Shown here in pieces: positions 17,088 to 25,575 of a DNA stretch of 64,000 nt. The position numbers and the translations under genes are program-made. The notes beneath the pieces are model-generated. The model saw nothing but the letters and a program-made list of their open reading frames with translations, had not been told where the DNA came from and did not search any database. Origin of the DNA: Arthrobacter terrae (lineage in GTDB: Bacteria > Actinomycetota > Actinomycetes > Actinomycetales > Micrococcaceae); assembly GCF_015708085.1 (NCBI RefSeq), contig NZ_JADNYM010000007.1, forward strand, positions 124,001 through 188,000, in the 5' to 3' direction. Each line of letters starts with the position of its first letter. Position 1 is the stretch's first letter.

Positions 17088-18443
17088 CTAGCGGCTGATC
17101 TGTGCAGCCGGTGTGGATTTGCGGCTGTTCTGGACGTCGAAATCGGCTCCCAGACCCTCCAGCTTAGAGGTGAAACGCTCATAGCCGCGGTTAATCACGT
17201 CGATGCCCGTGACTCGGGACGTTCCGGTGGCGGCGAGGGCTGCGATCAGGTGGCTGAAACCGCCGCGCAGATCCGGAATATCAATGTCCGTGCCCTTGAG
17301 CTGGGTGGACCCGGAGACGACGGCCGAATGCAGGAAATTCCGCTGCCCAAAGCGGCACGGAACGCTGCCAAGGCACTCTCGGTGGACCTGGATATTGGCG
17401 CCCATCCGCACCAGCGCCTCGGTGAAGCCGAAACGGTTCTCATAAACGGTTTCATGCACAATGGACACGCCCTCCGCCTGCGTCAACGCCACGACCAGCG
17501 GCTGCTGCCAGTCCGTCATGAAACCGGGATGCACATCCGTCTCCAACACCAGCGGGTTTAATTTCCCGCCCTGATGGTAGAACCGGATGCCGTCGTCATT
17601 GATGTCCATCCCGCCGCCCATCTTCCGGTACGTGTTCAGGAAGGTCATCATGTCCCGCTGCGACGCGCCTGCCACGTAGATGTCACCTCGGGTGACCAGC
17701 GCCGCCGAAGCCCAGGACGCGGCCTCGTTACGGTCCGGCAGGGCCCGGTGCGAGTAGCCACGGAGTTCCTTGACGCCTTCAATGCGGATGGTGCGGTCCG
17801 TCTGGACGCTGATGATGGCGCCCATTTTCTGCAGGACGGAGATCAAATCCACGATTTCCGGCTCGGTGGCAGCGCCGGTCAGCTCCGTGATGCCGTCCGC
17901 GCGGGTAGCGGCGAGCAGCACCTGCTCGGTGGCGCCGACACTGGGGTAGGGCAGGGAAATCTTGGTTCCATGCAGGCCCTTCGGCGCAGAAATATGGATG
18001 CCACCCGGACGCTTTTCGACGACGGCGCCAAACTGCCGGAGCACGTTCAGGTGGTAGTCGATGGGACGGTCGCCGATTTTGCAGCCGCCCAGATCCGGGA
18101 TGAAGGCTTCGCCGATCGCATGGATGAGCGGGCCGCAAAACAGAATCGGGATACGCGAGTCCCCCGCGTGGGCGTCGATGGCCGTGCTGGGTGCCGTTTT
18201 GGCGTTTTGCGGATCCAGCGTGAGGTCTCCGGTGACCGGATCCTTGAGGACGGTCACGCCGTGGATCTGCAGCAGGGAGGTGACCACCTCCACGTCCTTG
18301 ATCTCCGGAACGTTGCGCAGAACCGAGGGCTCATTACCCAGTAGGGCTGCGACCATGGCCTTCGGGACCAGATTTTTGGCTCCCCGAACCTTTACCCGCC
18401 CTGTCAGGGGCACACCGCCACGAACCGTCAGAACGCTACTCAT
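17088..18443 (-). CDS. murA: UDP-N-acetylglucosamine 1-carboxyvinyltransferase
   Basis: This enzyme catalyses the first committed step of peptidoglycan synthesis, transferring enolpyruvate from PEP to UDP-GlcNAc. Length (451 residues) and motifs fit MurA: GRVKVRGAKN with the catalytic lysine, DRNEAASWA, TDWQQPLVVALTQAEG and NRFGFTEAL. The loop reads GGCKIGDRP with a cysteine at residue 121, the fosfomycin-binding position, whereas mycobacteria carry aspartate there; fosfomycin sensitivity of this enzyme is therefore expected, an inference. ATG 18443 was preferred over the TTG immediately upstream; GAGGAA lies about 12 bases away. It heads the murA-plsC-gpsA-ddl series. Confidence 0.96.
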   Translation of the reverse strand: MSSVLTVRGGVPLTGRVKVRGAKNLVPKAMVAALLGNEPSVLRNVPEIKDVEVVTSLLQIHGVTVLKDPVTGDLTLDPQNAKTAPSTAIDAHAGDSRIPILFCGPLIHAIGEAFIPDLGGCKIGDRPIDYHLNVLRQFGAVVEKRPGGIHISAPKGLHGTKISLPYPSVGATEQVLLAATRADGITELTGAATEPEIVDLISVLQKMGAIISVQTDRTIRIEGVKELRGYSHRALPDRNEAASWASAALVTRGDIYVAGASQRDMMTFLNTYRKMGGGMDINDDGIRFYHQGGKLNPLVLETDVHPGFMTDWQQPLVVALTQAEGVSIVHETVYENRFGFTEALVRMGANIQVHRECLGSVPCRFGQRNFLHSAVVSGSTQLKGTDIDIPDLRGGFSHLIAALAATGTSRVTGIDVINRGYERFTSKLEGLGADFDVQNSRKSTPAAQISR

Positions 18444-18605
18444 CAATAACCAGTTTCCTCACACTTTGCTGGCCCGCGGATACGGCGAGGGCCTCGACTA
18501 AGCATAGTTTCTCCGCTAAGCAGACTGAAATACTCCCGTGTCGCCGCGCCGGAGCACTATATTCCCCGCTGTGCCACCGCCGTCGATCCTGTTCTGCCGT
18601 GAAGA

Positions 18606-18643
18606 TGGACGAACGCCCGTGAAATTCCCACGTCACTTGTCCA
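18606..18643. repeat. Palindrome family 1, degenerate copy
   Basis: This 38-bp segment begins TGGACG and ends TGTCCA, with AAATT near the centre. Aligned by eye without gaps it matches the copy at 19741 at 27 of 38 positions and the copy at 38707 at 28 of 38. Its own arms are eroded but TGGAC/GTCCA and CGTG/CACG still pair. It lies between murA and the divergent nuclease-like gene, 84 bases upstream of the latter. Confidence 0.55.
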
Positions 18644-18727
18644 CCACACGGGCATAGCGGGGTCTCGCTGTTCACAATCAGTACAGACCGATGGCTTAGT
18701 CAGCTGCAAACCGGCAGTCTGCTCAGA

Positions 18728-19678
18728 ATGAGGAACTTCACACCACCACTCTGGATCACCTCGGCGGACGACCCGGACGACGAATATTTCTCGCGCAGGC
18801 TGTCCCGCCGCGCCAAGTCCGGCGAGCTCACGCGGGTCCGGCAAGGGTTGTTCCGGCCGACCACGGTCTGGCATAACCTCAAGCCCTGGGAACAGTATCG
18901 GATGCGGATCGAGGCCGTTCACCGCACAGCGCGTTCGGCTCCGATTTTCTGCCATCGTGCAGCCGCGCAAATGTGGGGAATCCCCGTCATAACCATTCCG
19001 GCAACTGTGGACACCTATGAGGGCCGGTCGGGCGGAGGGCATTCAGGGGCGGGCGTTCACCGGCACCGGGCAGATCTGGCGAAAGTCTGCACGGCGCGGG
19101 TAGACGGGCTGATCGTGACGTCCAAGCTACAGACGGCACGTGATCTCGCGGTGGTTCTGCCCTTTCCAGAGGCCGTTGCGGCAATGGATAGGATCCTGTC
19201 CCCGCGGCTGTTAGTGGGAGAAAGGAGATCCGGCCCGATCCAGAAGAGCCAAATGGAAATCTCCATGAAGCTCCTACCGCATGCAAACCACATCAGGCGG
19301 GTTGAACGGGTGCTGTCATTCGCTGACGGGCTCTCAGGCTCACCAGGCGAATCGCTAAGCCGCGCTTACATGAAGCAGTTCGGGTTCCTTGCACCGGAGC
19401 TACAACACGAGGTTCGGGATGGGCAGGGCCGGATCGGTTACACGGACTTTTACTGGAATGAGCTCGGATTAGTCGGCGAATTTGATGGTTGGGTCAAGTA
19501 CTCGCGTGGCGAATACCTCGCTGGCGATTTACCGGCGGAGGCGCTGTGGAAGGAAAAGATCCGCGAGGACCGGATCAGGGCTACGGGGCTGCGGGTAATC
19601 CGCTGGATGTGGCCCGAGGTCAGCAACCCCGACCTATTGCGTCAACGGCTGCTGGGCGCCGGGCTGCGGCCGCAATGA
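18728..19678 (+). CDS. AbiEi/DUF559-like protein with PD-(D/E)XK-type nuclease domain
   Basis: This 316-residue protein has two parts. The first about 100 residues contain RVRQGLFRP and IFCHRAAAQMWGIP, the pattern of type IV AbiEi antitoxin-like winged-helix domains seen in many actinobacterial proteins. The C-terminal part (about 205-310) looks like the DUF559/Vsr-like restriction endonuclease fold: SPGESLSRAYM, then YTDFYWNELGLVGEFDGWVKY, then a helix and TGLRVIRWMWPEV. The aspartate of TDF, the glutamate/aspartate of EFD and the following lysine would form the catalytic core. Biological role is unknown. It stands alone, and palindrome family 1 copies lie on both sides of it. A distant paralogue is encoded at 57579-58562. 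The SD before the ATG is weak. Confidence 0.75.
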   Translation: MRNFTPPLWITSADDPDDEYFSRRLSRRAKSGELTRVRQGLFRPTTVWHNLKPWEQYRMRIEAVHRTARSAPIFCHRAAAQMWGIPVITIPATVDTYEGRSGGGHSGAGVHRHRADLAKVCTARVDGLIVTSKLQTARDLAVVLPFPEAVAAMDRILSPRLLVGERRSGPIQKSQMEISMKLLPHANHIRRVERVLSFADGLSGSPGESLSRAYMKQFGFLAPELQHEVRDGQGRIGYTDFYWNELGLVGEFDGWVKYSRGEYLAGDLPAEALWKEKIREDRIRATGLRVIRWMWPEVSNPDLLRQRLLGAGLRPQ

Positions 19679-19740
19679 ACTCGGGATGGTGCAGTTCCGC
19701 GGCGTCATTCACTCCGTACCGCCGTGTTTGGCCATGCAAG

Positions 19741-19778
19741 TGGACGGATGCCGTGGAAATTTCCATGGCATCCGTCCA
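19741..19778. repeat. Palindrome family 1, near-perfect copy
   Basis: This 38-bp inverted repeat begins TGGACGGATGCC and is centred on AAATTT. Eighteen of nineteen pairs are Watson-Crick and the other is G-T. It lies between the convergent ends of the nuclease-like gene (63 bases away) and leuD (58 bases away). It could act as a bidirectional terminator, but no T-tract follows the arms on either strand. Confidence 0.85.
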
Positions 19779-19835
19779 TCTGACCGGCATCTCAGCGGGG
19801 AATGACGTCCCAGCAGGGCGTACCCGATCCTGCGG

Positions 19836-20435
19836 CTACGTCCGCGCCGGGAGGGTGGTCGGTTTGAACGCCGGGCGGGTGGCTTCGAACGCGGTGATGT
19901 CCTCTTCGTGGCGCAGGGTCAGGCCGATGTCATCCAGCCCTTCCAGGAGCCGCCACCGGGTGTAGTCATCGATGGAAAACGGCGCCACAACGGAGCCGCA
20001 GTGCACCGTTTTACTGTCCAGATCCACGGTGATTTCGGTGCCCGGCGCGTTCTCCAGCACCTTCCAGATGAGCTCGATGTCATCCTGGGCCAATTCGGCG
20101 GCCAGCAGTCCCTGCTTGCCCGAGTTCCCGCGGAAGATGTCCGCAAACCGGGAGGAGAGTACGGCCTTGAACCCGTAGTCCTTCAGCGCCCACACGGCGT
20201 GCTCCCGCGAGGACCCGGTGCCGAAGTCAGCGCCGGCGACCAGCACGGAGCCGGCGTCAAAGGGCTTCTGGTTGAGAATAAACTCCGGATTCTTGCGCCA
20301 GCTGGAAAACAGCGCATCCTCGAAGCCGGTGCGCGTGATGCGCTTGAGGTACACGGCGGGAATGATCTGGTCCGTGTCGACGTTGCTCTGCCGCAGCGGG
20401 ACGCCGATTCCGGTGTGCGTGGTGAATTTCTCCAT
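19836..20435 (-). CDS. leuD: 3-isopropylmalate dehydratase, small subunit
   Basis: This is the swivelling small subunit of isopropylmalate isomerase (leucine pathway, 2- to 3-isopropylmalate). It has the expected length (199 residues) and LeuD motifs: [20 protein letters not shown] near the start, [19 protein letters not shown] and the segment [13 protein letters not shown]. It starts nine bases downstream of leuC with the same orientation, so LeuC and LeuD are made together as the heterodimer. Expression is probably controlled by the divergent ltbR beyond leuC. Confidence 0.97.
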   Translation of the reverse strand: MEKFTTHTGIGVPLRQSNVDTDQIIPAVYLKRITRTGFEDALFSSWRKNPEFILNQKPFDAGSVLVAGADFGTGSSREHAVWALKDYGFKAVLSSRFADIFRGNSGKQGLLAAELAQDDIELIWKVLENAPGTEITVDLDSKTVHCGSVVAPFSIDDYTRWRLLEGLDDIGLTLRHEEDITAFEATRPAFKPTTLPART

Positions 20436-20444
20436 GACTGTCTC

Positions 20445-21989
20445 CTAGCTGACCGTGGACTCGGCGTACGGGGATTCGGCGGGCTGACCGAGCAAGGCGG
20501 GATCGGCCAGCGGGCTGCCGGTGTCCGGCTCGCTGCGCGGGGGCAAGTCCGACGGCGAACTGAGCGTTCCGCGCACCGCGGTGGCCGCGGCAACAACCGG
20601 GGACACCAAGTGGGTCCGCCCGCCCTTGCCCTGCCGGCCCTCGAAGTTGCGGTTCGAGGTGGAGGCGCAGCGCTCTCCCGGTGCCAACTGGTCCGGGTTC
20701 ATGCCCAGGCACATCGAGCAGCCGGCAAAGCGCCATTCCGCCCCGAAGTCCATGAACACCTTGTCCAGCCCCTCGGCCTCGGCATCCAACCGGACGCGGG
20801 CGGAGCCGGGCACCACTAACATGCGGATCTTCGGGTCTTTGGTGCGTCCGCGGATGATGTCCGCCGCGGCACGCAGGTCCTCGACGCGGGAGTTGGTGCA
20901 GGAGCCCAGGAAGACGGTGTCGACCCGGATGTCCTTCATCGGCGTGCCGGCGGCCAGATCCATGTACGCCAGCGCCCGCTCCGCCGCAGCCTTTGCGTTC
21001 TCGTCACCAAAGTCCTCCGGCGACGGCACACTGCCGCTGAGCGAAACGCCCTGTCCCGGGTTGGTCCCCCACGTGACGAATGGCTCCAACGTGTCGGCGT
21101 CGAGGTCAACAGCGGCGTCGAAAGTGGCACCGTCGTCCGTCCCCAGCGTTTTCCAATAGTCGACGGCGGCATCCCAGTCCGCGTCCTGCGGCGCGTGCGG
21201 GCGGCCCTTGAGGAACTCAAACGTCGTCTCGTCCGGGGCTACCATGCCGGCGCGCGCGCCCGCTTCGATGGACATATTGCAGATGGTCATCCGGGCTTCC
21301 ATGGAAAGCGCCCGGATGGCCGAGCCACGGTATTCCAGCACGTATCCCTGACCGCCGCCGGTGCCGATTTTGGCGATTACGGCCAAAATGATGTCCTTGG
21401 AGCTCACGCCCGGGCGCAGCGTGCCTTCGACGTTGATGGACATGGTTTTGAACGGCTTCAGCGGCAGCGTCTGGGTGGCCATCACATGCTCTACCTCGGA
21501 AGTGCCGATGCCCATCGCGAGGGCGCCAAACGCCCCGTGCGTGGAGGTGTGCGAGTCACCACAGACCACCGTCATGCCCGGCTGCGTGAGCCCGAGCTGC
21601 GGGCCGATGATGTGCACAATGCCCTGGTTGGCATCCCCGAGGGAGTGCAGCCGGACACCGAATTCACGGCAGTTTTCGCGCAGCTTTTCGATCTGCGTCC
21701 GGCTGGTCAGGTCCGCAATCGGCTTGTCGATCGCCAGCGTCGGGGTGTTGTGATCCTCCGTCGCAATGGTCAGATCCGGGCGTCGCAGCGGGCGGCCGGC
21801 CAGGCGCAGCCCCTCGAAGGCCTGCGGGGAGGTGACCTCGTGGATTAGATGAAGATCGATGTAGAGCAGATCCGGCTGGGCAGCGTCGCCCGTACCCTCG
21901 CCCTTGCGGACAATGTGGTCCTCCCAGACCTTTTCTGCCAGCGTCTTCGCCCCGGCTGAGCGGCGTCCGGCAATCCGTGCTTCGGTCAC
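20445..21989 (-). CDS. leuC: 3-isopropylmalate dehydratase, large subunit
   Basis: This is the [4Fe-4S] aconitase-type large subunit of isopropylmalate isomerase. Cluster-binding cysteines are visible in GSCTNSR and [10 protein letters not shown], and the active-site region includes [14 protein letters not shown]. At 514 residues it is about 40 longer than typical LeuC, owing to an extended C-terminal tail rich in Ser/Pro after the conserved end. GTG 21989 has AAGGGA seven bases upstream. The 197-bp gap to the divergent ltbR should hold both promoters. Confidence 0.97.
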   Translation of the reverse strand: MTEARIAGRRSAGAKTLAEKVWEDHIVRKGEGTGDAAQPDLLYIDLHLIHEVTSPQAFEGLRLAGRPLRRPDLTIATEDHNTPTLAIDKPIADLTSRTQIEKLRENCREFGVRLHSLGDANQGIVHIIGPQLGLTQPGMTVVCGDSHTSTHGAFGALAMGIGTSEVEHVMATQTLPLKPFKTMSINVEGTLRPGVSSKDIILAVIAKIGTGGGQGYVLEYRGSAIRALSMEARMTICNMSIEAGARAGMVAPDETTFEFLKGRPHAPQDADWDAAVDYWKTLGTDDGATFDAAVDLDADTLEPFVTWGTNPGQGVSLSGSVPSPEDFGDENAKAAAERALAYMDLAAGTPMKDIRVDTVFLGSCTNSRVEDLRAAADIIRGRTKDPKIRMLVVPGSARVRLDAEAEGLDKVFMDFGAEWRFAGCSMCLGMNPDQLAPGERCASTSNRNFEGRQGKGGRTHLVSPVVAAATAVRGTLSSPSDLPPRSEPDTGSPLADPALLGQPAESPYAESTVS

Positions 21990-22156
21990 GGCCAGTTCCC
22001 TTCATCAATGGCATCTGGCGTGCATCGCCGTTAGGCTGCGTCCGGATGCCGGCTATCCCCGTAAAGAATGGCCACATCAACATTCCGTGGCCGTGTGCGT
22101 CGTATTCAGCAACTGAACCAGCAACGCAACGCACCACGCCAGCCAATCGATTTGCA

Positions 22157-22171
22157 TCTCATATGCTGAGA
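22157..22171. promoter_or_regulatory. Inverted repeat TCTCA-N5-TGAGA upstream of ltbR
   Basis: TCTCA and TGAGA form perfect five-base arms around TATGC, ending 15 bases before the ltbR start in the leuC-ltbR intergenic region. The position fits an operator for autoregulation by the IclR-type protein and for control of leuCD. No binding data are implied, and I cannot match it to a remembered LtbR consensus. Confidence 0.35.
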
Positions 22172-22186
22172 CGGCAATATCAATAC

Positions 22187-22906
22187 ATGGACAATTCTAG
22201 CGGTGTTGGCGTCATAGATAAAGCGGCCCAGGTCCTCAACGCTTTAGAGGCCGGACCGACCACCCTGGCTCAGCTTGTCGCCGCCACCGGGCTCGCCCGG
22301 CCCACCGTCCACCGGCTCGCTCTGGCACTGGTTCATCATCGATTGGTTAGCCGCGACATTCAGGGCCGATTCGTCCTTGGCAGCCGCCTGGTGGAACTGG
22401 CCTCCGCCGCCGGCGAGGACAGGTTGATCGCTGCAGCCGGGCCTGTGCTGCTTCAACTGCGCGACGTCACGGGCGAAAGTGCGCAGATTTTCCGCCGACA
22501 GAGTGACTCGCGCGTCTGCGTGGCGTCCGCCGAACGGCCCATCGGCCTGCGCGACACCATCCCGGTGGGTACTCAGCTCAGCATGAAGGCCGGTTCCGCC
22601 GCTCAGGTACTGCTCGCCTGGGAGGACAACGAGCGACTGTTGGACGGTCTGCAGAACGCCCGCTTCACACCCACCGTCCTGGCCGGAGTCCGCCGGCGCG
22701 GCTGGGGGCAGAGCCTGGGCGAGCGGGAAATGGGCGTGGCCTCCGTCTCGGCTCCCGTGCGCGGGCCCTCCGGGCGCGTCATTGCCGCCGTCTCGATTTC
22801 CGGACCGATCGAACGCCTCACACGTCAACCGGGCCGGTTGCACGCGGAGATCGTCTGTAGTGCGGCCCGCACGCTGACCGACGCGCTGCGCAAGACCACC
22901 GACTAA
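22187..22906 (+). CDS. ltbR: IclR-family regulator of leucine biosynthesis (LtbR/NdgR-like)
   Basis: This 239-residue regulator has an N-terminal winged helix (TLAQLVAATGLARPTVHRLALALVHHRLV) and a C-terminal IclR effector domain. The start MDNSSGVGVIDKAAQVLNALEAG is the conserved N-terminus I recall for actinobacterial NdgR/LtbR/AreB, so the ATG at 22187 was chosen over longer readings reaching to 21977. Divergent placement from leuCD is the classical arrangement. In Corynebacterium and Streptomyces these regulators control leuB/leuCD and related amino-acid genes in response to leucine. SD quality before the ATG is poor, so a leaderless or near-leaderless mRNA is possible. Confidence 0.9.
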   Translation: MDNSSGVGVIDKAAQVLNALEAGPTTLAQLVAATGLARPTVHRLALALVHHRLVSRDIQGRFVLGSRLVELASAAGEDRLIAAAGPVLLQLRDVTGESAQIFRRQSDSRVCVASAERPIGLRDTIPVGTQLSMKAGSAAQVLLAWEDNERLLDGLQNARFTPTVLAGVRRRGWGQSLGEREMGVASVSAPVRGPSGRVIAAVSISGPIERLTRQPGRLHAEIVCSAARTLTDALRKTTD

Positions 22907-23006
22907 CCGGCAGCGCAAACCGCCCCCGCCGCTCCTCGTCCGGCAACGCAACCTGCCGCCGTCGAACTCAACTGCGGACGTTGCCGTCGGGCGCTATTCT
23001 GATCCG

Positions 23007-23576
23007 ATGACCACCAGTCCCGGCCCCGACCCGTCTCCCGACGGCCACTACGCCATCTTCCTGCGCGGGGTGAACGTCGGCGGCATCAATATCAAGATGA
23101 CCGACCTCAAGCGCGCGCTCACGCAACTCCCCCTGTACAGCGTCGCTACCCTGCTGGCCAGCGGAAATATCATCTGTCAAACCGCCATGGGACCCGCCGA
23201 GCTCAAGTCCGCCGTCGAGACATGCCTACGGGACACCTTCGGCTATGATGCCTGGGTAGTTGTGCTCACTGTGTCCCGGATCGCGGCACTCATCGCGGCC
23301 TGCCCGTACCCTGCGGACTCCGCCAAGGACCACTGCTACATCACTCTCGGCTCGGATTCCGAAATCCTGACCGAGCTCTACGGCCTCGCTGAACAGCTTC
23401 CGAGCGTGGAACAGTGCCGCCTTGGACCGGAGGCAACCGCCTGGCTGGCACCCGTGGGCGGGACGCTGGAGAGCCCGTTCAGCAAACTGTCAGCGAAGTC
23501 CAGATACAAATCCAGTACGACGACGAGAAACCTCCGCACGCTGGTGAAAGTCCGGGACGCCCTGGCCCGGCTTTGA
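23007..23576 (+). CDS. DUF1697 domain protein
   Basis: The 189-residue sequence opens, after a short Pro-rich leader, with YAIFLRGVNVGGINIKMTDLK, the hallmark of DUF1697. LLASGNIICQT, a mid-domain hydrophobic segment, and the C-terminal SKLSAKSRYKSSTTTRNLRTLVKV match the rest of the family (length usually 170-185). The family is cytosolic with no established function. It stands alone between ltbR and the tRNA genes; the ATG at 23007 has no strong SD. Confidence 0.88.
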   Translation: MTTSPGPDPSPDGHYAIFLRGVNVGGINIKMTDLKRALTQLPLYSVATLLASGNIICQTAMGPAELKSAVETCLRDTFGYDAWVVVLTVSRIAALIAACPYPADSAKDHCYITLGSDSEILTELYGLAEQLPSVEQCRLGPEATAWLAPVGGTLESPFSKLSAKSRYKSSTTTRNLRTLVKVRDALARL

Positions 23577-23606
23577 AACGTGACCACGCTATGGGGTTTG
23601 CGCACG

Positions 23607-23639
23607 AAAAAAGCCCCCATCCAGGCAATATGCCGGATG
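23607..23639 (-). terminator. Rho-independent terminator after tRNA-Glu
   Basis: On the minus strand a hairpin with arms CATCC-GGCA and TGCC-GGATG is followed by GGGGGC and a run of six T. It lies 15 bases beyond the tRNA-Glu 3' end and would end a tRNA-Gln/tRNA-Glu transcript. Confidence 0.8.
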
Positions 23640-23653
23640 AGAGCTTCCTGTTG

Positions 23654-23726
23654 TGACCCCAGCGGGATTCGAACCCGCGTTACCGCCGTGAGAGGGCAGC
23701 GTACTAGGCCGCTATACGATGGGGCC
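23654..23726 (-). tRNA. tRNA-Glu (CTC)
   Basis: The 73-base gene folds as a cloverleaf on the minus strand. The acceptor GGCCCCA pairs with TGGGGTC and the discriminator is A. The anticodon loop CTCTCAC gives anticodon CTC, with stem CTGCC/GGCGG. The T-arm contains GGTTCGAATCC. CCA is not encoded (ACAA follows). Confidence 0.95.
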
Positions 23727-23794
23727 CTAATACATTCGATTACTACTGCCGAAAATCCCTGCAGATAGACTGCGATACATCGGATTTCCGAGCG

Positions 23795-23866
23795 CTGGGA
23801 TACCAGGACTCGAACCTAGAATAACGGTACCAGAAACCGTTGTGTTGCCAATTACACCATATCCCA
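23795..23866 (-). tRNA. tRNA-Gln (CTG)
   Basis: The 72-base gene on the minus strand begins with T, as usual for tRNA-Gln. Acceptor TGGGATA pairs with TATCCCA, with discriminator G. The anticodon stem ACGGT/ACCGT holds loop TTCTGGT with anticodon CTG. The T-loop contains GGTTCGAGTCC. It lies between gltX and tRNA-Glu, which makes sense for an organism that loads Gln-tRNA through GltX-charged Glu-tRNA(Gln). Confidence 0.95.
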
Positions 23867-23974
23867 ATGGCACTTTTTGCCTGCTCCGTCTGTTCTCACA
23901 ACCGGTCAAGCGGCTCAAGCGCCGGAAATAAACTGTACCCGATTCTGCCGGAGAGAACAAAACGAGGGCCCCGC

Positions 23975-24018
23975 ACCGACCTACGGCATCAAGGCTTTGC
24001 GGGCCGCCGCAGGTCGGT
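23975..24018 (-). terminator. Possible hairpin terminator after gltX
   Basis: ACCGACCT and AGGTCGGT pair across a 28-base interior that contains the further short GC stem GGC/GCC. It lies 19 bases beyond the gltX stop codon. There is no clear T-run, so it may be a processing or rho-assisted site. Confidence 0.4.
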
Positions 24019-24036
24019 ATGGGTCCCCCGATAAAG

Positions 24037-25536
24037 CTAGCCGCGGAACGCCTGCAGCCTTGCCATTGAAGATTCCTTGCCCAGGATCACCATGGATTCG
24101 AAGAGCGGTGGTGAAATCCGCCGCCCCGAGACGGCTGTGCGCACCGGGCCGAAGGCCAGCCGGGGCTTGAGCCCCAGCTCCTCGACCAGCGCCTGCCGCA
24201 GCGCCGCCTGAATGTTCTCCGCAGTCCAGTCCTGCACCGGCTCCAGAGCAGCCGTCGCTGCGGTCAGGACCTCAGCGAGGTTCTCCGGCAGGCCCTTGCG
24301 TGCATCATCAGCGACATCAACGCCGTCGTCCGCCTTGAGCAGGAAGCCGAGCATCTCCGGAGCCTCGCCCAGCAGCGTGATCCGTTCCTGCACCAGCGGC
24401 GCAGCTTCGGTGAGGATCTGCTCCTCACGGTCTGTCAGCTTCTCCCCAAGGAGACCGGCCGTCTGCAGGTACGGCACCAGGCGGTTCCGGAAATCCTCGG
24501 CGCCGAGCAGGCGCACGTGCGTACCGTTGATGGCCTCGGCCTTCTTGACGTCGAAGCGAGCCGGGTTGCCCAACACATCGTGGATGTCAAAGTGCTCAAT
24601 CAGCTGCTGGACGCTGAAGATGTCCTCGTCGGCGGAGAGCGACCAGCCCAGCAAGGAGAGGTAATTCAGCAGGCCCTCGGGGATGAAGCCGCGTTCCCGG
24701 TGCAGGAAGAGATTGCTCTCCGGATCCCGCTTGGAGAGCTTCTTGTTCCCGGCCCCCATCACATAGGGCAGGTGGCCAAAGAGCGGCATGTACTCGGCAA
24801 TGCCGACGGCGATCAGCGCACGGTAGAGCGCGAGCTGGCGCGGCGTTGAACTGAGCAGGTCCTCCCCCCGGAGCACGTGGGTGACGCCCATCAAAGCGTC
24901 ATCCACCGGGTTCACGAGGGTGTACAGCGGAGCTCCGTTGGGCCGGACCAGCACGTAGTCCGGGATGGATCCGGCCTTAAAAGTGATCTCGCCGCGGACC
25001 AGGTCCGTGAAGGTCAGATCCTCGTCCGGCATCCGCAGCCGCAGCGCCGGCAGCCGGCCCTCGGCCTTGAAGGCTGCGATCTGCTCAACAGTCAGGTCGC
25101 GGTCGTAATTGTCATACCCGAGTTTGGGGTCACGTCCCGCTGCCCGATGGCGTGCCTCAACCTCATCCGGAGACGAATAGGAGTCGTAGACGAAGCCGCC
25201 GGCCATTAGCTTCTCGATTGCCGCCTGGTAGATGTCGCTGCGCTGCGACTGCCGGTAGGGAGAGTGCGGACCCCCCACCTCGACGCCCTCATCCCAGTCA
25301 AGGCCTAGCCATTTGAGGGCTTCCAGGAGCTGGTGATAGCTCTCCTCGCTGTCCCGTGCGGCGTCGGTGTCCTCGATCCGGAAAATCAGCTTCCCGCCGG
25401 TGTGCCGTGCATAGGCCCAGTTGAACAGGGCAGTCCTGATCAGACCCACATGCGGGGTGCCGGTGGGAGATGGACAAAACCGCACACGGACGGGGGTTTC
25501 GGCGGTGACAAGGGGGAAATTGGCGGCAGTAGTCAT
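24037..25536 (-). CDS. gltX: Glutamyl-tRNA synthetase
   Basis: This is a class I aminoacyl-tRNA synthetase that charges glutamate, likely non-discriminating (also tRNA-Gln) as is usual in actinobacteria. The HIGH-type motif is in [38 protein letters not shown] follows, and the KMSKS-type motif is [13 protein letters not shown]. Length (499 residues) is normal. It lies downstream of the FAH-family gene by 39 bases, probably co-transcribed, and just upstream of the tRNA-Gln/tRNA-Glu pair on the same strand. Confidence 0.97.
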   Translation of the reverse strand: MTTAANFPLVTAETPVRVRFCPSPTGTPHVGLIRTALFNWAYARHTGGKLIFRIEDTDAARDSEESYHQLLEALKWLGLDWDEGVEVGGPHSPYRQSQRSDIYQAAIEKLMAGGFVYDSYSSPDEVEARHRAAGRDPKLGYDNYDRDLTVEQIAAFKAEGRLPALRLRMPDEDLTFTDLVRGEITFKAGSIPDYVLVRPNGAPLYTLVNPVDDALMGVTHVLRGEDLLSSTPRQLALYRALIAVGIAEYMPLFGHLPYVMGAGNKKLSKRDPESNLFLHRERGFIPEGLLNYLSLLGWSLSADEDIFSVQQLIEHFDIHDVLGNPARFDVKKAEAINGTHVRLLGAEDFRNRLVPYLQTAGLLGEKLTDREEQILTEAAPLVQERITLLGEAPEMLGFLLKADDGVDVADDARKGLPENLAEVLTAATAALEPVQDWTAENIQAALRQALVEELGLKPRLAFGPVRTAVSGRRISPPLFESMVILGKESSMARLQAFRG

Positions 25537-25575
25537 AGTGTTTTCAACTTTACCGCGTACCGCCAGCTGACTTGA

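Noticed and set aside
16143-17561. Plus-strand 472-codon frame opposite plsC and murA
   Set aside because: It spans the boundary between two well conserved minus-strand genes and has His/Arg/Gly-rich shadow composition.
18436-18675. Minus-strand 79-codon frame overlapping the murA start, beginning MNSETPLCPCGGQ
   Set aside because: The CPCGG looks like a zinc ribbon, but the frame runs across palindrome copy 18606 and overlaps murA; no SD and no family resemblance.
23654-23866. tRNA-Glu/tRNA-Gln and neighbours as an integration site (att) of a mobile element
   Set aside because: No integrase and no repeat of a tRNA 3' end was seen in the window; gltX and FAH synteny is normal.
25537-25575. 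T-box or other riboswitch upstream of gltX or metG
   Set aside because: The space before gltX is only 39 bases, and the region before metG shows the G-rich tract but no T-box sequence or specifier stem.
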